Assembly (NCBI RefSeq): GCF_005871205.1 | Contig: NZ_SWKM01000011.1 | Coordinates: 310,001 to 374,000 of the forward strand | Reading direction: 5' to 3' | DNA length: 64,000 nt | Origin: Marinobacter alexandrii | Lineage (GTDB): Bacteria > Pseudomonadota > Gammaproteobacteria > Pseudomonadales > Oleiphilaceae | Part shown: piece by piece, positions 11,893 to 21,452 of the stretch | Layout of the letters: every line of letters starts with the position of its first letter | Position numbering within the stretch: position 1 is the first letter of the stretch | Program-made: the position numbers and the translations under genes | The notes under the pieces: generated by a model | What the model was told of the DNA's origin: nothing | Database searches by the model: none | What the model saw: the letters and a program-made list of their open reading frames with translations, nothing else

Positions 11893-12759
11893 ATGTCCAA
11901 GCGTCACCCGATTATTGCGGTTACCGGTTCCTCGGGCGCCGGCACGACCACCACCGGCCAGATATTCAGCCGGATGTTCGCCAGTGAGGAATTAAATGCC
12001 GCGATGGTCAGCGGTGACAGTTTTCACCGCTACAACCGGGAACAGATGGCCAGGCTGGCGGCCAAGGGCCAGTTCGGCGAGCGCAACCACTTCGCCCTGG
12101 CGGCCAACCATATCGATAAGCTGGAAGCACTGTTCTACGACTACGGCCACACCGGCAACGGCCGCTACCGGCAGTATGTGCACGACGAGGATCGGGAACT
12201 GATGGCGGCGGGCCACAAGCCCGGTACCTTCACGCCTTGGGGACCCTTGCCTGCCGACACCGATTTGCTGTTTTACGAGGGCCTGCACGGTGGCGTGGTC
12301 AGCGAAACTTACAACATCGCCCAGTACGTCGATCTGTTGATCGGGGTGGTGCCAATTGTGAATCTGGAGTGGATCCAGAAGATCCACCGGGACACCAACA
12401 AGCGCGGGTACAGCCAGGACGCAGTGGTGGAGACCATCATCAACCGGATGGACGACTACGTCCACGACATCGTGCCGCAATTCTCTCACACCCACATCAA
12501 CTTCCAGCGCATTCCCCTGGTCGACACCTCCAATCCGTTTGTGGTCCGGGATGTACCGACCGAAGACGAGAGCATGTTGGTGATCCGGTTCCGGGATCCC
12601 TCGGAGGTGGATTTTCCCTATCTGCTGCAGGTCATCGCCAACAGTAGCCTGTCGCGCCACGACACCCTGGTGATTCCGGGCACAAAAATGGCGCTGGCCA
12701 TGGATCTGGTGGTTCGCCCCATGGTCCAGCGCCTGATGGCGCGCAAGCCTTTTGCCTGA
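11893..12759 (+). CDS. prkB: phosphoribulokinase-family kinase
   Basis: A 288-residue P-loop kinase of the phosphoribulokinase/uridine kinase family: GSSGAGTTT at residues 12-20, SGDSFHRYNR as the substrate-side motif, and FYEGLHGG typical of bacterial class I phosphoribulokinases. It is close in type to Escherichia coli PrkB, a phosphoribulokinase-like protein in an organism without Calvin cycle. No RuBisCO or other Calvin gene is seen in the window, so the true substrate is uncertain. It lies 18 bases after the PilZ/GGDEF/EAL gene and probably shares its transcript. Confidence 0.85.
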   Translation: MSKRHPIIAVTGSSGAGTTTTGQIFSRMFASEELNAAMVSGDSFHRYNREQMARLAAKGQFGERNHFALAANHIDKLEALFYDYGHTGNGRYRQYVHDEDRELMAAGHKPGTFTPWGPLPADTDLLFYEGLHGGVVSETYNIAQYVDLLIGVVPIVNLEWIQKIHRDTNKRGYSQDAVVETIINRMDDYVHDIVPQFSHTHINFQRIPLVDTSNPFVVRDVPTEDESMLVIRFRDPSEVDFPYLLQVIANSSLSRHDTLVIPGTKMALAMDLVVRPMVQRLMARKPFA

Positions 12760-12765
12760 GGCGGT

Positions 12766-13611
12766 TCAAACCGTCAGTTTGCCATCCCGGTAGTCGCGCA
12801 GGGCTTGCTCGATTTCCTCACTGGTGTTCATCACAAAGGGGCCGTATTGCACTACCGGCTCGCCAATGGGTTTGCCCGCGATCAACAGCAGCCGGGCTCC
12901 TGATGCGCCCGCGGTCACCCGGATCTGGTCGCCGTCACCCAGGATGTTGGCGGCGCTCAGGCGTAGCTGGGCATCGCCAAGGCTGGCCTCACCCTCGTAC
13001 AGGTACAACAGACCGTTGTGGGTTTCCGGTACCGGCAGGGTAACCTGTCCGCCCGGCTCCAGGTGCAGGTCGGCATAGATGGGCTGGGTACTGCGGCTGC
13101 CTTCGACACCGCGATGCACCGTGTCACCCAGCGCCAGGGTACCGGCAATAAGCTTGATCTGGCAGCCGTCGACGTCAATGGTGGGGATCTGTTCGGGCTG
13201 TATATCGTGATAGCCGGCTTCAATCATTTTTTCAGCCGCCGGCAGGTTAAGCCAGAGCTGAAACCCGCGCATGGTGCCTTCTTCCTGCTGGGGCATTTCT
13301 GAATGGATGATGCCGCGCCCGGCAGTCATCCACTGTACGCCACCGTTGCGTAACTCGCCCCGATTACCCAGGTGGTCCTGGTGCAGCATGTGGCCTTCAA
13401 TCATGTAGGTCACGGTCTCGAAGCCACGGTGCGGGTGGGACGGAAAGCCGGCAATGTAATCGGCCGCATCGGCCGAGCCAAACTCGTCCAGCATCAGAAA
13501 TGGATCCAGCCGAACCGCCGGCGTCTGTCCCAGCGAGCGCTTGATACGAACACCGGCGCCGTCGGATGTTTCGGCGCCCGGGATCACCTGTTTGAGAGGT
13601 CGATCTTTCAT
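12766..13611 (-). CDS. pirin family protein
   Basis: A 281-residue bicupin. The N-terminal cupin has the metal-binding pattern HPHRGFETVTYMIEG and the partner motif GIIHSEMPQ, as in bacterial pirins with quercetinase-like activity. The C-terminal pirin domain includes QYGPFVMNTSEEIEQA near the end. It ends seven bases from the convergent phosphoribulokinase gene and lies 37 bases downstream of the azoreductase gene on the same strand, so the two are probably one operon, a common pairing of redox and electrophile-stress functions. Confidence 0.93.
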   Translation of the reverse strand: MKDRPLKQVIPGAETSDGAGVRIKRSLGQTPAVRLDPFLMLDEFGSADAADYIAGFPSHPHRGFETVTYMIEGHMLHQDHLGNRGELRNGGVQWMTAGRGIIHSEMPQQEEGTMRGFQLWLNLPAAEKMIEAGYHDIQPEQIPTIDVDGCQIKLIAGTLALGDTVHRGVEGSRSTQPIYADLHLEPGGQVTLPVPETHNGLLYLYEGEASLGDAQLRLSAANILGDGDQIRVTAGASGARLLLIAGKPIGEPVVQYGPFVMNTSEEIEQALRDYRDGKLTV

Positions 13612-13648
13612 TATTGCCTCCTTCCAGAAGGGAACTGAATCGCCGTCA

Positions 13649-14251
13649 TCAGGCTGTCAGAGTTTCGATACTGCGTCGGGCTTGCTGCAGTGCGTTGGCT
13701 TTGTGGTCCTCACCCATGTTCAGGCCTTCGGCGTACACAAAGTGCAGGTCCTTCAGGCCCAGGAAGCCCAGGAAGGAGCGCAGGAACGGGGTCTGTGAAT
13801 CGTTCGGGGTGCCGGCGTAAATGCCACCGCGTGCCGCCAGGATATAGACCGGTCGATCTTCCAGCAGGCCCACTGGGCCGTTCTCAGTATAACGGAAGCT
13901 GATGCCGGCCCGTGCAATGTGGTCGAAGTAAGCCTTGAGCACCGACGGGATACCGAAGTTGTACATCGGCACACCGATGACGATGATGTCGGCCTGTTTC
14001 ACTTCTTTGATCAGTGAATCCGAATAATCCACCACGCGCTGCTGCTGGCCATCGCGATCGTCTGCGCCGGTCAGAAAGGCGCCGAAGCGTTCGGCGTCCA
14101 GGTGAGGGACCGGCTCTGCCGCCAGGTCGCGCTGCTGGATGTTGAGATCGCCATGGCTGGCCCGCAACTGCTCGAGAGTGCGATTGACCAGCTGGGACGA
14201 TTGGCCGTCCTGACCAAAGATGCTTGCGGTGATGACGAGGATGTTTTTCAT
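13649..14251 (-). CDS. azoR: FMN-dependent NADH-azoreductase
   Basis: A 200-residue flavodoxin-like quinone/azo reductase using FMN and NADH. MKNILVITASIFG at the start, PMYNFGIPSVLKAYFDHIAR in the middle (FMN loop) and RGGIYAG later are typical of AzoR/AcpD proteins. The ATG at 14251 has GGAGG eight bases upstream; a TTG five codons earlier overlaps that ribosome site and is rejected. First gene of a likely azoR-pirin operon. Confidence 0.93.
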   Translation of the reverse strand: MKNILVITASIFGQDGQSSQLVNRTLEQLRASHGDLNIQQRDLAAEPVPHLDAERFGAFLTGADDRDGQQQRVVDYSDSLIKEVKQADIIVIGVPMYNFGIPSVLKAYFDHIARAGISFRYTENGPVGLLEDRPVYILAARGGIYAGTPNDSQTPFLRSFLGFLGLKDLHFVYAEGLNMGEDHKANALQQARRSIETLTA

Positions 14252-14360
14252 GTTTGATGCCTCCAATGTGTTTCGACAAGATGGAGGTATTGAACTGCGC
14301 TGGCGGCAAAGATGAAATCGGAGAATCTTGGAAGGTTTGTTCAGAATTTTTGACTAAATG

Positions 14361-14388
14361 CTAGTGCCCGCCATTGGGCGGGCACTAG
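14361..14388. terminator. strong hairpin between speD and azoR
   Basis: Perfect 12-bp inverted repeat, CTAGTGCCCGCC paired with GGCGGGCACTAG, with a four-base loop. It lies 17 bases past the speD stop and upstream of azoR, both leftward. The T-run on either side is weak, so it may end or only stabilise the speD transcript. Confidence 0.6.
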
Positions 14389-14404
14389 ATCGCACTGGAG
14401 GGCG

Positions 14405-15199
14405 TTACTCGACGTTGCGGGAGTAGAAAATCTCCAGCATTTCCCTGCGCAGGCGGTCCTCGATGGACTGGGCTTCCCCTGGGCCGAGGTCGCTGGCGTT
14501 GACGCCAAACACGTAGTTATCCAGTTCGAAGTTTTTCAACATCATCTTGGTGTGGAACAGGTTTTCCTGGTACACGTTGACGTCGATCATCTGGTAGGCG
14601 GCCTGAGTGTCCTCGGTCAGATAGTTCTGGATCGAGTTGATGTCGTGGTCGATGTAATGCTTGGTGCCGTCCACGTCGCGGGTAAAGCCGCGCACCCGGT
14701 AATCCACGGTCACCACGTCGGAATCAAAGCTGTGGATCAGGTAGTTCAACACCTTCAGCGGTGAAATCAGACCACAGGTGGAGACGTCGATGTCGGCCCG
14801 GAAGGTGCTGACGCCGTCGTGGGGGTGACTCTCCGGATAGGTGTGCACGGTCACGTGACTCTTGTCCAGGTGGGCGACGATGGTGTCGGGCATCGGTCCC
14901 GGCGACTCCTCGTTATCCGGCTCCTCGCCGTTGGTCAGTTCGTGCTCGGCAATCAGCATGGTGACCGAGGCGCCGTGGGGCTCGTAATCCTGACGTGCGA
15001 TGTTGAGCACGTTGGCGCCGATGATCTTAACGACATCGGTCAGAATCTGGGTCAGACGCTCGGCGTTGTACATCTCGTCGATGTAATCGATGTACGCCTC
15101 ACGCTGTTCTTCGGTCTGCGCATAACAGATATCATAAATGTTAAAGCTTAGGGATTTGGTCAGGTTGTTGAAACCGTGCAGCTGGAGTTTGGATTCCAT
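14405..15199 (-). CDS. speD: S-adenosylmethionine decarboxylase proenzyme
   Basis: Makes decarboxylated SAM, the aminopropyl donor for spermidine. The 264-residue proenzyme is the long enterobacterial type: [16 protein letters not shown] contains the Lys-Ser bond that is cleaved autocatalytically to generate the pyruvoyl group, followed by [12 protein letters not shown] and [11 protein letters not shown]. Colinear with E. coli SpeD. It stands alone, without speE next to it, and is followed by a perfect 12-bp hairpin. Confidence 0.97.
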   Translation of the reverse strand: MESKLQLHGFNNLTKSLSFNIYDICYAQTEEQREAYIDYIDEMYNAERLTQILTDVVKIIGANVLNIARQDYEPHGASVTMLIAEHELTNGEEPDNEESPGPMPDTIVAHLDKSHVTVHTYPESHPHDGVSTFRADIDVSTCGLISPLKVLNYLIHSFDSDVVTVDYRVRGFTRDVDGTKHYIDHDINSIQNYLTEDTQAAYQMIDVNVYQENLFHTKMMLKNFELDNYVFGVNASDLGPGEAQSIEDRLRREMLEIFYSRNVE

Positions 15200-15446
15200 G
15201 CTCAGCCCCTCCGTAACGTGGAGATGAATGACTGCAGACGTGCGTTACACGTACTGCTGAGGCCGCCACCGACTACTGACCCGGTTGTTCACCTTTTGCG
15301 CAGACCGGCGGAGAGGGTGCGTATTATGCACACCGAGGGTGACGTTGAATAGTACAGGCATGGCATTTCCATATCCGTGATTGCCGCTGTGGCGTGGCGG
15401 GCCAGCCGGGGAGCTCCAGTGCTGGTGCGCGCCTGATAGAGCGGCA

Positions 15447-15472
15447 GTGACGCCGACTCTAACCGGCGTCAC
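15447..15472 (-). terminator. hairpin overlapping the osmC-type gene stop
   Basis: GTGACGCC pairs with GGCGTCAC around a ten-base loop, overlapping the last codons of the leftward OsmC-type gene. No T-run follows, so termination is uncertain. Confidence 0.35.
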
Positions 15473-15881
15473 GAATTTCGTGGCTGTGACTGATTTCAAC
15501 ACCGGCCTGCTCAAGCATGATGGACGCCGAACAGTATTTCTCAGCGGACAGACTAACCGCACGTTTGACCTGGTTTTCCTTCAGGTTGTGTCCAGTAACA
15601 ACGAAGTGCAGGTGGATCTTGGTGAACACCGCGGGCACGGCATCGGCACGCTCCGCTTCAAGCTCGGCATGACAGGCGGTGACCTCCTGCCGACTCTTCT
15701 TGAGGATGCTCATGACATCGAACGAGGAGCAGCCACCCAGTCCCATCAGCAGCATTTCCATGGGCCGCGGCCCCAGATTTTCACCTCCGTGATCGGGCGG
15801 GCCATCGAGTTGCACGCTGTGGCCACTGCCACTGGTGACCTTGAAGCTGGCGTTGCCAGTCCAGTCAACGGTTGCTTTCAT
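15459..15881 (-). CDS. OsmC-like peroxide/organic hydroperoxide protein
   Basis: A 140-residue OsmC/Ohr-superfamily protein. The two redox cysteines are in GLGGCSSFDV and EKYCSASIML, spaced as in the YhfA-type OsmC group. Such enzymes reduce hydroperoxides with thiols. The ATG at 15881 has GGAG nine bases upstream. E. coli yhfA lies next to crp, and here too the gene is divergent from the CRP/Vfr gene, which supports the assignment. Confidence 0.92.
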   Translation of the reverse strand: MKATVDWTGNASFKVTSGSGHSVQLDGPPDHGGENLGPRPMEMLLMGLGGCSSFDVMSILKKSRQEVTACHAELEAERADAVPAVFTKIHLHFVVTGHNLKENQVKRAVSLSAEKYCSASIMLEQAGVEISHSHEIRDAG

Positions 15882-16149
15882 GGGGGATTCTCCGTTTCTG
15901 TCTGATCGGTGCCGAAACCGTCGGCGCTCTGTAAAAAATCGTTGGCAGGATGCTAGCACAGTCATCCCCTCGCGGCAGCCGAACGAGCCGTTACCTGGTT
16001 CACCTTGTGTGTCGTTTCCGGTTGCCCAAATCAGGCCTTCTTGCTATAAGTTGCGGTGTTTTTGAATGAAAAAGGACGAACCCGCAGGGAAAGCTGGGTG
16101 CATAACAATCATTGGGACCCGCCAGTATTTAGGAGGCACGACTCGCACT

Positions 16150-16791
16150 ATGGCCACTATCGTCAAGCCGGTTGAGCAGAAAACCAAACATCTCGATTAT
16201 TTCCTTTCACAGTGCCATCGACGCCGTTACCCGGCCAAGAGCACCATCATTTATGCCGGCGACAAGAGTGATTCGCTGTTTTACATCGTCAAAGGTTCAG
16301 TCACGGTCATCATCGAAGATGATGACGGCCGGGAAATGATCATGGCCTACCTGAACGCCGGTGACTTTTTCGGTGAGATGGGCCTGTTCGACAACATGGA
16401 TTCCCGCAGCGCCTGGGTCAAGGCCAAAACCGAGTGCGAAGTGGCGGAGATTTCCTACACCAAGTTCCGGGAAATCGCCCAGCAGGACCCCCGTGTGCTG
16501 TACTTTATTGGCGAACAGATGGCCTCGCGTCTGCGCCAGACCACTCGCAAGGTCGGCGACCTGGCGTTCCTGGATGTCACCGGCCGGGTTGCCCGTACCT
16601 TGCTGGATCTGTGCAAGGAGCCGGATGCCATGACTCATCCCGATGGCATGCAGATCAAGATCACCCGGCAGGAAATCGGCCGTATTGTTGGCTGCTCCCG
16701 CGAGATGGTGGGCCGGGTTCTGAAAACCCTGGAGGATCAGGGCCTGGTGCGGGTTAAGGGCAAAACCATGGTGGTGTACGGGACTCGCTGA
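16150..16791 (+). CDS. vfr: cAMP-binding transcriptional regulator of CRP/Vfr type
   Basis: A 213-residue global regulator. The N-terminal cyclic-nucleotide domain includes [12 protein letters not shown] and the cAMP-pocket segment [13 protein letters not shown]. The C-terminal winged helix has [20 protein letters not shown] as the recognition helix, closely matching Pseudomonas Vfr and E. coli CRP. The ATG at 16150 ([10 protein letters not shown]) is favoured over upstream in-frame starts; AGGAGG lies 13 bases before it, a slightly long spacing. Divergent from the OsmC-type gene, with about 270 bases between them that must hold both promoters. A strong terminator follows. Confidence 0.95.
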   Translation: MATIVKPVEQKTKHLDYFLSQCHRRRYPAKSTIIYAGDKSDSLFYIVKGSVTVIIEDDDGREMIMAYLNAGDFFGEMGLFDNMDSRSAWVKAKTECEVAEISYTKFREIAQQDPRVLYFIGEQMASRLRQTTRKVGDLAFLDVTGRVARTLLDLCKEPDAMTHPDGMQIKITRQEIGRIVGCSREMVGRVLKTLEDQGLVRVKGKTMVVYGTR

Positions 16792-16815
16792 TCGCGTCAT
16801 TCCGGTCATTCACCA

Positions 16816-16849
16816 GAAAAAAGACCGCTGATTTCGGCGGTCTTTTTTT
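16816..16849. terminator. bidirectional terminator between vfr and modC
   Basis: AGACCGC pairs with GCGGTCT around eight bases, flanked by a run of A on the left and seven T on the right, so it works for rightward vfr and for leftward modC. Confidence 0.9.
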
Positions 16850-16879
16850 GCCCGGCGAACCGTTTCTCCTGGCTGCTAC

Positions 16880-17959
16880 TCAGTCGACAATGGCCACGGA
16901 TTTCACCTGCATCCAGACGTATTGGCCGGCGCTCAGGGGCAGGGTGTGGATGGCCCGGTTGGTCAGGCGTGCCAGAAACGGCGTGGGACCTGCCAGCAGC
17001 CGAACCATGGCGGTTCCGGGGCTGAGTTCCGGGGCAATGTCATTAACCATGGCTGGCACCAGATTCTGGATACTCTGGTCGGTGTGCTGGTCGAGGGCGA
17101 TACTGACGTCCCGGGCCAGTACCTGCAGGCGTACCGGCGCGCCAATGGTCAGCCAGTCTTCCGCGCGCAGCCACAGGTGCCCGCCCGGAAATTCAGCCCG
17201 GCACAGGTGCCAGTGGTCGTCTCGCTGATCAATCACCGCATCCAGCACCACGCCGGCGTCATCGCCGAGGGCCAGTGGCTGGTCGGTGCGTGCCAGGGTC
17301 TCCTGCAGCGGGCCTTCGGCCACCACGCGGCCCCGGTCCATCATCACAATGTGGTCGGCCAGTCGGGCCACTTCCGCAGCCGAGTGGGAAACGTAGAGAA
17401 TCGGTATGGCGAGTCTGTCTCTGAGTGCTTCCAGGTAGGGCAGGATTTCCTGCTTGCTGCCCTGATCGAGCGCCGACAGGGGTTCATCCATCAGGAGCAG
17501 CCGCGGGCTTGTCAGCAGGGCGCGGGCAATAGCCACGCGCTGACGTTCGCCGCCGGAGAGCTTGGCTGGCATACGGTCCAGCAGTGGTGACAGTCCCAGC
17601 CACTGCACCGCCTGGTCAAAGCCAATGTCGCGTTCGGCCTTGGGGATACGCCGATACCCGTAGGTCAGGTTACGGCGCACAGACAGATGCGGAAACAGGC
17701 GTGTTTCCTGGAACACATAGGCCAGCGGCCGCTGGTGCACTGGCCGAATCTCGGTGGCTGTCTGCCAGGCGTCACCATTGACGGTCAGGCCCCCTTCCCA
17801 GGCCTGCAACCCTGCCACGCACCGCAGCAGGGTGGTCTTGCCGCAACCGGAGTGACCGAACAGGGCGGTGAGTCCGGTGCCAGGCAATTGCAGATCTACG
17901 TCCAGGGTAAAGCCTTCGAACCGGCACCAGACCCGAGCGTGAATTCCGCGGGCGGTCAT
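16880..17959 (-). CDS. modC: molybdate ABC transporter ATP-binding protein
   Basis: ATPase that powers molybdate uptake. 359 residues: Walker A GHSGCGKTT, signature LSGGERQRVAIARAL, Walker B LLLMDEPLSALD, H-loop SHSAAEVARLAD, then a C-terminal TOBE/MOP-like domain (about 290-350) that binds oxyanion and regulates transport. It overlaps modB by four bases (ATGA), indicating translational coupling. Confidence 0.95.
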   Translation of the reverse strand: MTARGIHARVWCRFEGFTLDVDLQLPGTGLTALFGHSGCGKTTLLRCVAGLQAWEGGLTVNGDAWQTATEIRPVHQRPLAYVFQETRLFPHLSVRRNLTYGYRRIPKAERDIGFDQAVQWLGLSPLLDRMPAKLSGGERQRVAIARALLTSPRLLLMDEPLSALDQGSKQEILPYLEALRDRLAIPILYVSHSAAEVARLADHIVMMDRGRVVAEGPLQETLARTDQPLALGDDAGVVLDAVIDQRDDHWHLCRAEFPGGHLWLRAEDWLTIGAPVRLQVLARDVSIALDQHTDQSIQNLVPAMVNDIAPELSPGTAMVRLLAGPTPFLARLTNRAIHTLPLSAGQYVWMQVKSVAIVD

Positions 17960-18633
17960 TTCATGACTCCCGAGGGGCGGCGGCCGTTGAGGGTGTAAAG
18001 CGCGACCAGTACCACGAAGGAGAAGGTGACCATGCCTGCCGCCAGCCAGTGGGCCTGGGTGTATTCCAGCGCCTCAACGTGATCGTAGACGGCCACCGAC
18101 AGCACCTTGGTTTCACCGGAAATGTTGCCGCCAATCATCAACACCACACCGAATTCGCCGATGGTGTGGGCGAAGGTCAGCACGCCCGCGGTCAGGAAGC
18201 CGGGTCGGGCCAGCGGCATCACCACTGAAAAGAATTGGTCCCGGGGTGAGGCGCGGAGTGTCGCGGCGGCTTCCAGCAGCTGCTGATTGACGGTCACAAA
18301 GGCGTTCTGCAATGGCTGCACGGTGAACGGCAACGAATAGATCATGGAGGCAATCACCAGCCCCTCGAAGGTGAAGGGCAGCAGGCCCAGTCCCAGCTGT
18401 TCGGTCAGGCGTCCGACCAGCCCCTCGGGTCCCATCAGCAGCAGGAGATAGAACCCAAGCACGGTAGGCGGCAGCACCAGTGGCAGGGCAACGATGGCCG
18501 CCACTGGCAGCCTCAGCCAGTGTCGGCTTTGGGCCAGCCACCAGGCTATGGGCGTTCCGATCACCAGCAACAGGGCTGTCGTCAAGCTGGCGAGTTTCAG
18601 GGTGAGCCAGACAGGCTCCCAGTATGCATCCAT
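17956..18633 (-). CDS. modB: molybdate ABC transporter permease
   Basis: Inner-membrane channel of the molybdate importer, 225 residues with about five membrane helices. The cytoplasmic EAA loop LLEAAATLRASPRDQFFSVV contacts ModC. The ATG at 18633 (MDAYWEPVW) is chosen because the preceding in-frame stretch overlaps modA and lacks hydrophobic pattern. Confidence 0.95.
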   Translation of the reverse strand: MDAYWEPVWLTLKLASLTTALLLVIGTPIAWWLAQSRHWLRLPVAAIVALPLVLPPTVLGFYLLLLMGPEGLVGRLTEQLGLGLLPFTFEGLVIASMIYSLPFTVQPLQNAFVTVNQQLLEAAATLRASPRDQFFSVVMPLARPGFLTAGVLTFAHTIGEFGVVLMIGGNISGETKVLSVAVYDHVEALEYTQAHWLAAGMVTFSFVVLVALYTLNGRRPSGVMK

Positions 18634-18653
18634 GGTGTTGACCGGGTTACTGC

Positions 18654-19415
18654 TCAGTTTGGTGTGGTGTAGCCATAGCGTTCGATGATACTCCGGGCGG
18701 TCTCGCTGCGCAGGAAGCTCAGCCATTGGCGCGCGGCATCATTTTTCTCGCCGTGGGTCAGAAGGATAGCCTGTTGATTGATAGGGGAATAGTAGCCCGG
18801 CGGGATCAGCCAGCGCGAGCCCTCATCCCCGTCCCAGGCGCGAAGCTGGGAGAAAGCGATAAAGCCGGCTTGGGCATTGGCCGTGGCGACAAACTGGAAG
18901 GTCTGGGCAATGGAGTCGCCACGGACCAGCCGGCGCTGCAGGGGTACCCAGAGTCCAAGCCGGGTCAGTACCTGTTGCGCCGCCTGGCCATAGGGCGCGG
19001 TCTTCGGGTTGGCGATGGCCAGTCGGGCAAATGAATCCGAGGCCAGCCAGGCTTCCGGGGCATCAAGCAGTCTCGGCTCTGGGCTCCAAAGTACGAGTCG
19101 GCCCTGGGCGTAGGTAAAACGGCTGCCGCCTACGCCCTGGCCTGTGCGCTCAAGTCGCTCAGTGCGTTCAGTGTCGGCGGACAGGAATACGTCGAAGGGA
19201 GCGCCATTGAGAATCTGCGCGTACAGCTTGCCGGTGGAGCCATAGCTTGCGGTCGCCTGCAGGCCGCTGGTGTCGGCGAACACCCGGATCAGTTCCTGGG
19301 CGGTGTCGGTAAAATTGGCGGCTACCGCCAGCCGGACGTCGGCGGCGCTGGCCCCGTTGGTGGTTATCAGGGTCAGGGCAGCGAACACGGGCAACAGTGA
19401 TATCAGGCGCGGCAC
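18654..19415 (-). CDS. modA: molybdate-binding periplasmic protein
   Basis: Periplasmic receptor of the molybdate importer. The 253-residue precursor starts with a signal peptide ending near NGASA (residue 24). SYGSTGKLYAQI and APFDVFLSAD are the conserved oxyanion-site segments of ModA. First gene of modABC; no modE-type regulator is seen beside it. TTG/ATG choice is not an issue here: the ATG opens directly onto the signal sequence. Confidence 0.94.
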   Translation of the reverse strand: MPRLISLLPVFAALTLITTNGASAADVRLAVAANFTDTAQELIRVFADTSGLQATASYGSTGKLYAQILNGAPFDVFLSADTERTERLERTGQGVGGSRFTYAQGRLVLWSPEPRLLDAPEAWLASDSFARLAIANPKTAPYGQAAQQVLTRLGLWVPLQRRLVRGDSIAQTFQFVATANAQAGFIAFSQLRAWDGDEGSRWLIPPGYYSPINQQAILLTHGEKNDAARQWLSFLRSETARSIIERYGYTTPN

Positions 19416-19443
19416 TCGCCAACTCCCCGGTGATGGTTCTGGT

Positions 19444-20397
19444 TCAGCTGGGCACCGGGTGAACGGCCCCGGTCAGGGCCTTATCATGCCGATGACACGG
19501 TGCCGGGCACAAGGACAGAATGAATTCACGAACTTCCTCGCCATTAGTCTCGTTCAGCATCTCGTGGCGACCGCCCTCGAACAGCCGCAGGCTGACCCGT
19601 TCAACACCAGCATCGCGGATGGCCTGGAAATGACGGGTAATGCCGTTACCCATTTCTCCAACCGGATCGTCGGTGCCGGCAAACAAGTGCACCGGCAGGT
19701 CTTTTCGCCACCGTGTGGGATTGATGGTCAGCATGCCCCGGATAAAGTCGTGCCACAGGCCGGTGCTGCAGGGAAAGCCGCATAACGGGTCGGCGACGTA
19801 GGCATCCACCTGGGCACGGTCCCGGCTTAACCAATCGCAGTCGGTGCGGTTGGGGCGGAACAGGCGGTTGAACTTGCCAAACGTCATCTGGGCGATGATA
19901 GGACTGAGGTGCCGCCTGCCGAAGAGTTTGCGCAGGCCGCCGATGATCAGCCGGGACACCAGCAGGTGGGGCCGGTGAATCCGGTTGGTGGCGCTCAGGA
20001 TCAGCGTGTCGAGCGAGTCCGGATGCTGCTGGGCGCAACTCTGGGCAATGAAAGAGCCCATGCTATGACCCAGCAATAACACCGGCAGCCCCGGAAACAG
20101 AGCCCGGCTGTGGCAAAGCACCCGGTGCAGGTCGTCGGTGACCTTGGCCCAGCCGTGGCTGTCGCTGTAGTGTCCGCGGTCCTGTTCTGGCGTGCCCGCG
20201 CCGTGTCCGCGATGATCGAAGGTGACGACGGCGATACTTCTACCGTTCAGCCACCGGGCGAACTCGACGTAACGCCCGGCGTGCTCGGCCATGCCATGGG
20301 CAATGACCAGCACGGAGTTAGGCGCATCTGGCTGGAATACGGTACCGCGGATGCTGTGCTCATCCTGGCTGGTCAGTGTGAACGGGTGTTCTTGCAT
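19444..20397 (-). CDS. monoglyceride lipase-like alpha/beta hydrolase
   Basis: A 317-residue serine hydrolase of the lysophospholipase/monoacylglycerol lipase type. The nucleophile elbow is GHSMGSF, the oxyanion-hole region is IAHGMAEHAGRY, FAGTDDPVG supplies the acid and GGRHEMLNE the histidine. The ATG at 20397 is preceded by AGGGA. Its first 38 bases overlap the end of the desaturase-family gene upstream, so the two are probably transcribed together and may act on membrane lipids. Confidence 0.88.
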   Translation of the reverse strand: MQEHPFTLTSQDEHSIRGTVFQPDAPNSVLVIAHGMAEHAGRYVEFARWLNGRSIAVVTFDHRGHGAGTPEQDRGHYSDSHGWAKVTDDLHRVLCHSRALFPGLPVLLLGHSMGSFIAQSCAQQHPDSLDTLILSATNRIHRPHLLVSRLIIGGLRKLFGRRHLSPIIAQMTFGKFNRLFRPNRTDCDWLSRDRAQVDAYVADPLCGFPCSTGLWHDFIRGMLTINPTRWRKDLPVHLFAGTDDPVGEMGNGITRHFQAIRDAGVERVSLRLFEGGRHEMLNETNGEEVREFILSLCPAPCHRHDKALTGAVHPVPS

Positions 20398-21337
20398 GGG
20401 TTGTCCCTGAATCGTCCGATGCCGGGCGTTCCCATTCCGGCGGTTTCCAAAGGTGTCTGAGTCGAGACCATAATCCGCCGGGCCGTGCCATGTCGCGGAA
20501 CAGGTCCACGTATTCGTGGGTCCACAGCACCAGCAGGTTATTGGACGGCACTGGACGGGTGATGCCGTACTCAGGCGGATCCTGGGCATTTTCGTCCACG
20601 AAGGAGCCAAACAGCCGATCCCAGATGATCAGGACGCCGCCGTAGTTGCGATCAATGTAGCCGGGGTTGCGACCGTGGTGTACCCGGTGGTGGCTGGGGG
20701 TGTTGAAGACCCACTCAATCCAGCGCGGCAGACGGCCAATCAGTGTGGTGTGGATGAAGAACTGATACACCAGCGACAGTGCGTAGGCGATGCCGATCCA
20801 GACCGGGTTGAAGCCCAGCAGCGCCAGTGGCAAGTAAAACAGCCACACGCCGTTGAAGATGTTGGTGGCGTTCTGGCGCATGGCGGTGGAGAAATTCATC
20901 CGCTCGGAGGAATGGTGTACGACGTGGGCAGCCCAGAACCAGCGCATCCGATGGCTGGCCCGGTGCATCCAGTAAAAGCAGAATTCCACACCCAGAAAGG
21001 TGAGAAAAGCGGTCAGCCAGTTAAGTTCCAGCTCAAACAACCGGTAGTGGTAGCAGAGGGCAAACACCGGAAATGCGATGATGCCGGCAAACAACAGTTC
21101 GGTGGTCTGGTAGCCTGCACCCAAGGCAAAATTGCGGATCGCCTCCCGGGTGTCCATCAGAGCCGGGTTATGACGGATTCGAAGGTACTCCCAAAGCGCC
21201 ACCGCGATAAATACCGGAGTGGCGATGACAAAAATGAGCTGGCGTTCATCCAGTGCGAGCCAGGGCGAAACGGCGTCCCACAGGGGGCGGAGTCCGCTGT
21301 CCTCAAGCACCGCCAGCAGCATGTCAGTCAGATTCAT
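20360..21337 (-). CDS. sterol desaturase/fatty acid hydroxylase family membrane protein
   Basis: A 325-residue integral membrane oxygenase with the di-iron histidine clusters HRASHRMRWFW, HVVHHSSE and HHRVHHGRN. Four to five helices precede and separate the boxes. Family members introduce hydroxyls or double bonds into lipids; the substrate cannot be told. Its last 38 bases overlap the start of the downstream hydrolase gene. Confidence 0.9.
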   Translation of the reverse strand: MNLTDMLLAVLEDSGLRPLWDAVSPWLALDERQLIFVIATPVFIAVALWEYLRIRHNPALMDTREAIRNFALGAGYQTTELLFAGIIAFPVFALCYHYRLFELELNWLTAFLTFLGVEFCFYWMHRASHRMRWFWAAHVVHHSSERMNFSTAMRQNATNIFNGVWLFYLPLALLGFNPVWIGIAYALSLVYQFFIHTTLIGRLPRWIEWVFNTPSHHRVHHGRNPGYIDRNYGGVLIIWDRLFGSFVDENAQDPPEYGITRPVPSNNLLVLWTHEYVDLFRDMARPGGLWSRLRHLWKPPEWERPASDDSGTTHARTPVHTDQPG

Positions 21338-21452
21338 ATCGGGCCTGCCAGTTTTGTTATTGATCTGCTTCTATTCTGGCATGGCTTCGGGGCCAGCGCG
21401 GTGTCGGTTTCCGACACCCGCACTAGCGATTTCCGACATCACAGGGTCAATT

